Shown one piece after another: positions 45,475-53,910 of a stretch of 64,000 nucleotides of DNA. Source of the DNA: Plasmodiophora brassicae (lineage: Eukaryota; Endomyxa: Phytomyxea; Phytomyxea; Plasmodiophorida). The stretch lies in assembly GCA_036867785.1 (NCBI GenBank), contig CP145411.1, positions 1-64,000 on the forward strand, in the 5' to 3' direction. A model generated the notes under the pieces. It had not been told where the DNA came from, ran no database searches, and saw only the letters and a list, made by a program, of their open reading frames with translations. Within the stretch, counting starts at the first letter, position 1. Each line of letters starts with the position of its first letter. A program made the translations under genes and the position numbers.

Positions 45475-45745
45475 CTCGGACGCTTAGACGACCGCGGCGC
45501 GCTCGTGGGTGTAGACCCACAGTTCTAACAGCGCCGACCTGGGCAAGAAGTACAGCTCCAGAATCGACGCCATGTCTGGAGTGAACACATCCTCGAACAG
45601 CCCACTGAATACGTACTTAGTATGATTGGGAGTCAGCGCTCGCACCAGATGTCCACACGGTGCAACGACGTGCAACTCGACGGTAATCGTTGGTACACGC
45701 AGGGCCATCTCCGGGTTGGGCAGTCCCGGTGCACCTGCAGTTAGT
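45475..45745 (-). pseudogene. second copy of the unknown gene fragment seen at 10.3 kb
   Basis: Minus strand reads TITVELHVVAPCGHLVRAL, then NGLFEDVF-like sequence and ELYFLPRSALLELWVYTHE, matching 10262-10560. It is continuous across the point where the telomere-proximal copy has a stop, but is itself interrupted after HERAAVV. Confidence 0.6.
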
Positions 45746-46602
45746 AATGTCAACGGGTCGACCCGGGTCGGAATGAATGTCAGACCACTGGCCGGGAAAC
45801 ACCTCCAAAAGACATGACTGTCGACGAATTAATAGAATACGTCGTCTGAAGGACTGCAATTCGCATATGGCACTCGCTGCTGGCCCGCTGGGTCGCTCAG
45901 GCGCGTGCGGCGTAACCGAGGTTGAAGCCCATGAAGTCACGTGCCCTCATCGCGACCCGTGGAAACAGTTGCTAACTAACCTTGAACCACGTGCGAACGT
46001 CACGGGAGCTCTTCTCCCCTGACATTTCCGGTGGGAGAACCACCGCTGCAGTTCGTTCTCGAAGGACTCGCTGGAAGATTCACTTCTCTAGGTGGTCTGG
46101 GTGCTTTTCGTTCGACTTTAGCAAAGTTCGCAGGCTGTTTATCGCTGTCGTCGCATCCAACGAAGAAGATTCGGGATTTGAAGTGGCGCCGTCTGCAACT
46201 GAGTGACTTGCAATCTTGGCATTCTTGCGAGCACTCTAGTGCCAAGTAAACTCGACGACGAGTGTACGTTGACATAACATGAAGGTGCTCGATCCAGAGG
46301 ATCGCCTTGACTCCGGAGCCCAATCTGCGGTCAGGGACGGCGGGCCGGCCGTCAGCAAGTCCCGGCACCCGAGGGCCGAGAGTCGAGATCAGTGTCCGCC
46401 ACCCCCAAGTCCGCTATACCATCTGCAGGTCCATGACCCGGGTCGACCCGGGTCGACCCGGGTCATGGGCGGGCGCGGCGGGTCTGACCCGGGTCGACTG
46501 GGAACCCCCACGGGTGAGTCGGGTCGGGTCGGGTCGACCCGGGTCGACTCGGGTCGGGTCGACCCGGGTCGACTCGGGTCGGGTCGACCCGCTGCCATCT
46601 CT
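45741..46602. mobile_element. 862-base insertion flanked by an 8-base direct repeat (candidate element)
   Basis: Aligning the two inverted copies shows 862 bases present here and absent at 10.27 kb. The insertion is bordered by ACCTGCAG on both sides (45733-45740 and 46603-46610), while the empty site has one ACCTGCAG. That is what a target-site duplication would look like; deletion between two 8-base repeats in the other copy is the alternative. No terminal inverted repeats typical of hAT elements and no transposase were seen; cGGGTCGACCCG palindromes occur near both ends. Likely a non-autonomous element or simple indel. Confidence 0.4.
46436..46592. repeat. palindromic GGGTCGACCC minisatellite
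   Basis: About 155 bases made of overlapping GGGTCGACCCGGGTCGAC units and the variant GACTCGGGTCGGGTC. Every unit is self-complementary, so the array can fold into hairpins. One more unit sits at about 45755-45772 near the other end of the same insertion. Confidence 0.85.
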
Positions 46603-46821
46603 ACCTGCAGTGCGTGCAGGTCAGACGCAACCTGGGGCCCGCCGTTCCGTGATGAGGACTGCGGGGATGTTGCGTGACGCGGACACGGGGAGGGGGCTTT
46701 CGGGGATGCGAGCCGCACTCGCCGCCGCCCGCCGCCCGCCGCCCGCACTCGCATACCGCCGTCCGCCGCCCGCTCGCCGCCCGCCGCCCGCTCACCGCCC
46801 GCCGCCCGCACTCCGACCGAC

Positions 46822-48582
46822 ATGGACAGCAACAGACGCATCACCGACACGACGACAGCCCAGGAGGTCGCCGTCGTCGTACGCGACCTCAGCCAAGGGC
46901 GGGCTCGTCTCATTGGCAGCCTTGGTGGCAGAGTCCTGCGGTACCTGACACGCGCAGACCTTCGCGACTTCTTCGTCTGGGATGACGAGGCGCCCAGCGA
47001 GGACCGGACCGCGTTCATCGACAACTTCTATTCGTGCCTGCATCGGCCCGCACCGTTGCCTGCCGACGTCCCGTTCACGTGCGGCAGTCTTGCCAAGCTC
47101 GCGAAACTTGTTGCGTTCGGCTATCTGACAACGAACCCGCGCCGTCGAGGCGCGTGCTACCGAATCGTGTCGGTGGCGCGAGCCCACTCCTTAGCCGGGT
47201 ACGGCGTCGTCCACGTGGCGGCGTTTGCGCTCGCCGACCTGTTTGATTCGCAGGGGCGGTTCTCCCCGCTCCAACTACCAATGCCCGACGACCTGCACGA
47301 GGCCGCCATGCCCGACCGTGATTTCTCATTCGCTGCCAGCCACATCCTGCGCCCGAACCACAACAGCGACCAGCTGAGCGTCCAGATCGCGTACCTGCTG
47401 GCCGCGCTGCCGCTCAGGACTTTCGTCCCGAGCCCGCTCTGCCGCCCCGAGCTCCAATTCCACGGCCGGGTGTGGGATCGCGTGCTGGACGCGGCGTTGC
47501 GCGTCCCCGAATCGCAATCGCCCAGCATCTTCTCGCATGTCGAGTTTGCGCTTGCCCAGGTGCTGGACGGGTTTCCTGACCAGTTCGTCGACTACGCGGT
47601 GACGCTGTCGGCGACGCCGGTGACTGGCAACGATGATCCGATGCGGCACGCCCGTCGTCTCCCCATATTGCTGGCCGAGATCGCCGCGCACGACGTGATG
47701 GACGACTGCGACCACAAGGACTTCCGGAAGATGGCTGTCGCCATGGCCGCCTCCCTCATCGCTCAGCTGGGCGTCCTGCGCCAAGCGCCTCGCGACGATC
47801 GCGCCCGGCTACGCGTCTTCGGTCTGCTGTGTGGCGGTGGCCGAGCTCAGCCGTATGTTCTGGTCCCAGATCTCGCCGACGAGGACGACCGTGACAAGCC
47901 GGACGAGACTGTGCGCGCCTCGCTCGTCCTGCACCCGCTGCCGTCGTTTGATCTGTTTGGCAATGACGTTGAGCTGCAGGATCCGGTTCCGCTCGCCATC
48001 CCGCCCGGTGATCTGTGCAATCCGGACGACGTCGACCAGCTCGACCGGACCGACCGCGCCCGCTACGACGGCCGTTCGGTCCGAGGGCCCAGTGCCCGCG
48101 TCTTTGCCGAAGACGGCACCGTCAAGCTGGAGTACCTACGCCCGCTGTTCACTTTTGCCGACGCCGTCCGTCAGTACGCTGTCGAGTACGACCGCCTGCT
48201 CGACGGCCACAAGGCCGACCTGTCGCCGCCGTTCCCCTATCCGAAGACGTTCAGGTCGCCGCCGCGCTCGAGGTCCAGTCACCCGCTGCGCTCATCGGCG
48301 CGTTCCTCGCAACGTTCCTCGGGGACGTCGTCACAGCGTCCGCCGAAGCGCCCTCGCACCCGGGACGTCGTTGAGGCCGAATTCGACTCGTCGTCGGGCG
48401 TGTCGGTGCGCCTTCTGCGACGGCCGGACGGGGCCCGCGTCGCCGTCAAAAGAAAGCCGAAGAGCAGGCAGCTCGAGATCGACCTGCTGCGAGCGGCACA
48501 GGGCCCGGGCATCGTCCGCCTTGTCGAGGACTGGCGCGATCTGATGGCGGGCGCCCGTACATGGTTCCTAATGCATTCCTGA
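46822..48582 (+). CDS. kinase-like family protein truncated before the catalytic loop (inner copy)
   Basis: 586 codons from ATG 46822 (MDSNRRITDTTTAQEVAVVV). It has the full N-terminal region that is broken in the 7683-10061 copy, the Ser/Arg linker with PPKRPRTRD, and the start of the kinase fold (RVAVKRK, LEIDLLRAA). At about 48535 similarity stops and the frame ends shortly after (WRDLMAGARTW...), so the HRD loop, DFD and the rest are absent: no kinase activity is expected. A run of CCGCCGCCC repeats precedes the ATG. The break marks one end of the inverted duplication. It may be expressed as a pseudokinase-like N-terminal protein or be silent. Confidence 0.6.
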   Translation: MDSNRRITDTTTAQEVAVVVRDLSQGRARLIGSLGGRVLRYLTRADLRDFFVWDDEAPSEDRTAFIDNFYSCLHRPAPLPADVPFTCGSLAKLAKLVAFGYLTTNPRRRGACYRIVSVARAHSLAGYGVVHVAAFALADLFDSQGRFSPLQLPMPDDLHEAAMPDRDFSFAASHILRPNHNSDQLSVQIAYLLAALPLRTFVPSPLCRPELQFHGRVWDRVLDAALRVPESQSPSIFSHVEFALAQVLDGFPDQFVDYAVTLSATPVTGNDDPMRHARRLPILLAEIAAHDVMDDCDHKDFRKMAVAMAASLIAQLGVLRQAPRDDRARLRVFGLLCGGGRAQPYVLVPDLADEDDRDKPDETVRASLVLHPLPSFDLFGNDVELQDPVPLAIPPGDLCNPDDVDQLDRTDRARYDGRSVRGPSARVFAEDGTVKLEYLRPLFTFADAVRQYAVEYDRLLDGHKADLSPPFPYPKTFRSPPRSRSSHPLRSSARSSQRSSGTSSQRPPKRPRTRDVVEAEFDSSSGVSVRLLRRPDGARVAVKRKPKSRQLEIDLLRAAQGPGIVRLVEDWRDLMAGARTWFLMHS

Positions 48583-48870
48583 CAGGTGTTGCCGACAGGG
48601 ATCGTTCGCCTACTACTTCAGCTACGCGGCGTACATGCCCGGGCGGCGCGTCGTCGAGTTCAGCAACGTCGACGACAACGACTGAGGACGTCGACGGCGA
48701 GACGCGTCGTTCACAGTCGGCGTCTCAATGTGTACATAAACGAGCGCCCGGCGGATCCTCCTGGTCCTGCGAATATCTGTTCCAGCCGCCAAGGCAATGT
48801 GCATGAGTCTTTACTGTTGTAGGCAGCTGTGTATTGATGTAATGACGTCGGACCGTGAACTCGAGGGTCA
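48583..48870. other. spacer at duplication edge
   Basis: About 290 bases, no gene recognised. Confidence 0.4.
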
Positions 48871-50217
48871 TCACCTGGAAAGGGCCTGCACTGCTTCCTC
48901 GGCAACACGACGAGATTTCGGATGGAGGCCGGGATCAGTCGACAGGCCGGACACGAAGTCGCGGAATCGATGGCGATCCTGCTGACTTTGCAGGAGGCGA
49001 ATGCGATGCTGGACGATGAGACGAAAACAGGTCAGGACGGGGTCCCCGTCCTGGATGACATCTTCGTATCGGACAAACAGACGCCACTTCCCTCCCACTG
49101 GGCCGTCTAAAGGGTCTGTTAAGGAATACAGATCCCAGCCACGAGCGACAAAAGTAATCAGGTCGTCCGATGGGGCGACGTCCGCCCAGTATCGATGGCC
49201 AAGCATGAACTTCACAAGGCGCATGCGTCCTTCACGACACGCCATGTCAAGCCAGGAGAGTTTCCACTCTTGCGAAGCGTCACGAAAGCAGTCGTCATAC
49301 GCGTCTTCCAGCACCAGACTTTGCATCATGAAGGGCAGGGAAATCCGACTGCAAGGGGCACTTCCAACAACTAGTTCACGTAACCTGGGAGCCAGCTGTG
49401 CAGACGGCTCTGTGCCTACAAGTTCAAGCAACGGGCCCATCTTCTGCAACGGCAGTCCTGCATTGAGCACAGTGGGTACCAGCGCGTTTAGTCCAATAAG
49501 GAGCGTGTAGGAGATAACATTTTGGAAGGCACGCACCATGGTCTCTTTCAGTGCATGCATGAATGGAAGACGAATGCCCCAGAAGATGATCCTGTCATCA
49601 GTGTGCAACGCTTCCAATGCTCCCTGGAGAATGTCGGCAGAATCAGTCTCAACCGCTGAGCACAGATTTTCGAGGGGAAGTAAATCGTCCTGGGTGAAGT
49701 GGTCGCTGTAAACGGAGACCTTTGCGGGCCAGTCCTCAATGGCACCAACTGTCGGGACGATGCCGGGGTCAACATTTGCTTCGATATAATGTTGAATAGC
49801 ACGAAGCGCCGGCTGGTGCCCAATCACGCACGACAAGTACTTGGCAGAGATCAAAGACTTAGCCGGGAACGTTCCGTTGCCCAATAGGGGACAACTGAGA
49901 AGCGCGTCGATGGCTAGAGAGGCGCGTTCGCTGGGCAAGTCGACAATGAGGAGAAGTGCACGAAGGCTGTCATAGCGAAAGCGATGCCAAAGCTTCGCGG
50001 ACAACGTCAACATGTCGTAATCGATTTGATGACCATCACGGAGAGAGTGCAACCATCCATTGATCTCCGTCAAAGTCAGCCATTCCCAATCAGCCAGGCA
50101 GGGTCCAATACATCCTGTAACGATGTCGCCGGACAGATTTTCCAGCGGTGGCCGACTCGCGCATGCCGAAACAACAACCACCGCGAATATAGTGAGGCCC
50201 GGCGCCCAAATGCCCAT
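48871..50217 (-). CDS. secreted protein of unknown family
   Basis: 448 residues from ATG 50217, picked because it gives a signal peptide (MGIWAPGLTIFAVVVVSACA); the frame is open about 100 codons upstream but without a signal. The mature protein is helical and Leu-rich with repeating hydrophobic patterns (LSAKLWHRFRYDSLRALLLI; WLDMACREGRMRLVKFMLGH, which recalls one ankyrin repeat). Few cysteines, no catalytic motif. A secreted helical-repeat protein at the edge of an unstable region would fit an effector-like or lineage-specific gene; that is inference. Confidence 0.7.
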   Translation of the reverse strand: MGIWAPGLTIFAVVVVSACASRPPLENLSGDIVTGCIGPCLADWEWLTLTEINGWLHSLRDGHQIDYDMLTLSAKLWHRFRYDSLRALLLIVDLPSERASLAIDALLSCPLLGNGTFPAKSLISAKYLSCVIGHQPALRAIQHYIEANVDPGIVPTVGAIEDWPAKVSVYSDHFTQDDLLPLENLCSAVETDSADILQGALEALHTDDRIIFWGIRLPFMHALKETMVRAFQNVISYTLLIGLNALVPTVLNAGLPLQKMGPLLELVGTEPSAQLAPRLRELVVGSAPCSRISLPFMMQSLVLEDAYDDCFRDASQEWKLSWLDMACREGRMRLVKFMLGHRYWADVAPSDDLITFVARGWDLYSLTDPLDGPVGGKWRLFVRYEDVIQDGDPVLTCFRLIVQHRIRLLQSQQDRHRFRDFVSGLSTDPGLHPKSRRVAEEAVQALSR

Positions 50218-50469
50218 CGTACTCGGTCGCGTTGCCAGCTGACGCCTGACGGTGCTGACGAGGTGTGGCCAGTGCTTGAATGCGGGCTCAGGAGGTCGGC
50301 GCGCAGTTCGCCCCTGACTACACTGCACCGAAAATAGGCATGTGCAGTAAAAACGGGCCCAAACGAAACTCGGCAGCACGTCAGGGATCTGCCCGGCTCT
50401 CGTTGCCCAATCACAACGTTTGACATAGCGTCTTGTGGTAGATACCAACCAGCGAAGTCCAACTTTTTG

Positions 50470-51160
50470 AGCCGACCAGATTGGACGCACGCTGCGCCCC
50501 GTCCTGGACATCCTGGCGAAACCGGCCAGCGGCGACCAGGACGACGCGTTCGCCGCGTCGGGCGCGCGAATTCGCGTCCTGTTCGCGACAAAGGCGTCTC
50601 GCGTCCGCTGGCACCACTCCCGTTCCGTCCTCCTCGTCGTCGACCGCTCCCATACGCCGCGCTACCACAGCCCGGATCCGAAATCCAAAGGGCAACGACT
50701 GGAGTCCCGGTACCATGTCCTTCGTCAGCGCCTGCTTCGCAACGCGTCGTTCCATCGGGACGCGCTGGCACGTGGGCCGCAGTCGTCGACGTCGACCGAG
50801 GAGCTCGCCTCGATTGAGAGCGTCGCCGGCTCGACCGGCACGGTCTCCCTGTTCGGCCTGCTCGCCGAGCTCGAGGAGGGGCGGTTCTACCTGGAGGATC
50901 CCGGTGCGTCCATCCAGGTCGACCTGTCCCGCTTCAAGACCTCCGCCGGCGTCTTCCTCGAACACTGCTTCGCCATCGTGATCGGTAATCGCCCGCTGGC
51001 CGTGCGTCTCTGTCAACGTTGTCGTTCACACCCCTCCGGGGGCGTCTTCAGGCGAGCTCGACAAGGACGACGTGTTCTGTGTGTGAGCGGGTCGTACGCG
51101 CCACCGGACGACACCCAGATCTACCAGACAGACGTATCGCGCGAACTCGATTTTGGCGGC
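50470..51160 (+). pseudogene. partial copy of POLE2 (DNA polymerase epsilon subunit 2)
   Basis: The plus strand encodes the OB-fold part of POLE2/Dpb2: SRYHVLRQRLLRNASF, ELASIESVAGSTGTVSLFGL, LAELEEGRFYLEDPGASIQV, DLSRFKTSAGVFLEHCF; then after a normal 67-base intron (50985-51051) GELDKDDVF and SGSYAPPDDTQIYQ..LDFGG (human FEDQVFHVNAFGFPP..INFFGG). Between the last two pieces one extra GT in a GT run shifts the frame. The N-terminal helical domain and the whole phosphoesterase-like C-terminus are missing. Because the intron is kept, this came from a DNA-level copy, not an mRNA. The intact gene should be elsewhere. Confidence 0.65.
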
Positions 51161-51660
51161 CGTCATCGAAGCGACGACCACGATTGGTACGCCCGCGCGC
51201 AACACATCATCGACATTGCCGCGTCCAGGTCGTTTGCCGACACCGTCGCCGACCTGCAATTGACGGACCGTTCCCGGACGGGTCCGACCTGACGTCGTCG
51301 CTCGCCGGTGACGACCCGTTTCGCGACACCAGCGCCGATCGGGAAGCGCTCGGCACGCTGCATCGCACCCAGCTGGCTGCTGGTGCACTCGATCACAACC
51401 CGGCAGCAGCTAGCGGTCATCGCTGCCTGGATCGATGTCATCGTCCGGGACGACCCTGTGTCGGACGACGACACGTACAGGTTCGCGGACGGCAGCGCCG
51501 ATCGGGACCTGACTATTGCGCTCGACGTCCTGTACAACGTCGATGGCTACCTGATGCACGCCACCTTGACGGCCAGGACGCCGGCCCATGTGGTCGTCGG
51601 CGGCGCCGACGACCCGCTGCACCGTCTGGTGCAGAGCGTCCTGCAAGCCTAGCAGGATGC
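51161..51660 (+). pseudogene. fragment of an unrecognised gene
   Basis: Coding-like plus-strand sequence in shifting frames: HIIDIAASRSFADTVADLQL, then AVIAAWIDVIVRDDPVSDDD and LDVLYNVDGYLMHATLTART, ending at a stop at 51652. It directly follows the POLE2 piece and is not part of POLE2. Family unknown. Confidence 0.4.
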
Positions 51661-53050
51661 GTCCGATCGATGCCCAGCCGCTGGCCGACGCGGTCGCCTC
51701 GTAAAATTGCCCCGTGAACGACAACGCGTTCCAGCTCCTGGCAGCGTGTCTAATCTCTCTGGTTCGTGTCGTCTTTCCCGACGTGCGCCCAGCGATGACG
51801 GCCTTGTCCCCACTCCCGATCTATGAGGTGGCCGGGCACGGCGCCCTGCCAGACATGATGCGCGACCTTGTCTCGCACTCCGCCACCAGAAACGCGCGAT
51901 AGCATCTGGGCGCACGCGTACGCCATCGTCGAGGTAGCGCCCGAACCGGCCCCGTTCCGCCCGATTGCGACAACGGTGGAGCGGCGACAGACGTCTGGAA
52001 TCGGACACGGTCGCGCGGTGGCGGACGTTGCGTTTAATTTGGGGGGGGGGGGGGGGGGGGGTGACACCGATACGCGGTGCCTCGTAGTGCCACGTCGCAT
52101 GGACTCGATTCTGCACCGGGAAGCACTGTTTCACGAGACCGTATTAAACCCATCGATCAACACTAATCGGGGCGGACGCTGGCACGTGAGTCACCCACGC
52201 AAGCACATAGCGCGAGCTGCGTTTGGACGCCGCCAACATCCGCGAGGGCCGCGGATACCGTACTGACGTCGATGGCGCCCGCATCTTCTCGCCGGCAGGG
52301 ACGTTCGCGAAGTAGCGTTCGAGCCGCGCCAGCCGTGGTTCCGTCTTCGTCAATCGCATCCCTGGAACTTGAAGACGAGCGGTCTTGTCGTGACGGCCTG
52401 GCCACGCCTCCTCCGAATCAACTGCAGTCTTCACCACCAGTGTCCGACCGGGAAGAAAGGTTGCACCGACGACGCACGATCGCTTTATCATACGTCTGAA
52501 TAGTATTCCGGTAGCTGCGAGGAAAATCTATGGGAAGGGCGGTAGCGGCGATGCAAAGACGGGGCCGTTAAGGAGGTGTTCAAGCGATCGGGGGATCTGT
52601 TGATCCACGCTCACCTGCAGCCATTTTCTCGGCAAAGGTGTCCGCCGGAGAAACGACTCGGCGCGCGTTCAACGTCTCTTCTGCAAGGAAACGTTGAAGC
52701 AGTATGTATAACCGGTATCTCGTTTGCAGCAAATTTGACATGTTCCGTTGGCAGGTTGGCCCCGGACCACAAGATGGCGAATATTGTGGCCTTGTCCGCC
52801 ACAATGGCTTGTGGGGGAACAACAGATCGAGCAGGCCGTTGCTGAGACGTTTCCGTTCGAAAAACCACAATCTGTATTCTCGGTTAAGCGTGCCATACCG
52901 GCCTTGTTTCTTATTGGGAGGCGTTATCCAAAATGAGCGCAAGCATCGACGGCTTGCCTCAGGCATCACCATCTCCACAAGCAACAAGAGACCTGTCAAG
53001 CGGCAGAAAGCATGCCTGAATGATCATCCGATCTTGATGATGGCGTTTCT
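51661..53050. other. gene-poor stretch with a G21 tract
   Basis: Short frames on both strands with no recognised product. A 21-base G homopolymer lies at 52041-52061. The minus strand of 52611-52868 has one coding-like run (AIVADKATIFAILWSGANLP) that could be a gene remnant. Confidence 0.45.
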
Positions 53051-53052
53051 AG

Positions 53053-53415
53053 GAAAGTTGAATCAACCACCGACAACGGCACCGATGCCAACGCGGACGT
53101 CTTCCGCGGCGTTGGAATTGTTGACCGCTGTGTCGGTCTGCTTCTGCAACAGGGGCTTCCGCAGGACTGGGTTTGCTTCCTGTAAATTTTGCGAATGAAA
53201 TAGCACTCCAATGCCCGATGTTCGGCAACGTAACGCTGTCCACCAAGGTTCACTGGAGTGCTATTTCATTCGCAGAACGTCCAGGAAGCAAAACCAGTCC
53301 TGCGGAAGCCCCTGTTGCATCAGCAGACCGGCACAGCGGTCAACGATTCCAGCATCGCGGACGTTGATATCGATGCCGTTGTCGGTGGTTGACTGCTTCA
53401 ACGTTCCGGTCTAAC
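53053..53415. repeat. long inverted repeat with coding arms
   Basis: Left arm about 53055-53210 and right arm about 53250-53410 are diverged reverse complements around a roughly 40-base loop. Both encode the same peptide: right arm, minus strand, STTDNGIDINVRDAGIVDRC then AGLLMQQGLPQDWFCFLDVL and RMK-stop; left arm, plus strand, STTDNGTDANADVFRGVGIV and GLLLQQGLPQDWVCFL-stop. Differences fall as in a protein-coding sequence, including a 9-base indel. Confidence 0.75.
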
Positions 53416-53777
53416 GGTGACCGCGCGCTGCGACGTCGCCCGCGCTGGCTACGCTGCGCCTGGTGGTCGTTGCTGCTTGCTTGCTGGATAAGCGCGCAGG
53501 GCCTGCGGCCGTTCGCCTGCCTCGTGCCTGGGGTGCCGCCACAGGGGTCGCTGGGCTCGTCCCGGACCGCGTTGCAACACGGCGGTGCTTGAGGAGCGTG
53601 CGGCGGCGTACCAGTTGTTGTTTGCGAGATCGGGCGGTCAGCTTGGAACCCGTTGGCAACGTTAGCAGCGAGGTCGGGCCCAAGCAGGGCGACCGCGACG
53701 CAGACAGCGGCAGAGACGACGACGGGGTCCAGCGCGATCCACCGCCGGCGGGGCTGACGATCCGATGTCGCCATCAC
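53254..53777 (-). CDS. small membrane or secreted protein (model uncertain)
   Basis: A 145-codon minus frame opens at 53777 with a basic start and one hydrophobic helix (WIALDPVVVSAAVCVAVALL), then a Thr/Pro/Cys-rich segment (PPCCNAVRDEPSDPCGG). The unspliced frame stops at 53340. A spliced form could instead use the right arm of the inverted repeat and end RMK at about 53254, but no intron joining the frames was found. Signal-anchored protein of unknown function. Confidence 0.4.
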
Positions 53778-53910
53778 GCGCTGTGGGTTGCTGCCTGCCC
53801 AGTCGGGCGGGTGTCACTCCAATTGGGTGCCCTGAGTAGCGGTCACACTGGTCCACAGGGTTCCCCGGCGACCTGCGTCGTGACCGTGTATAGACTGATA
53901 AATTGAATCC

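Noticed and set aside
46436-46592. CRISPR-like array
   Set aside because: The repeats are contiguous palindromic minisatellite units with no spacers, and the organism is a eukaryote.
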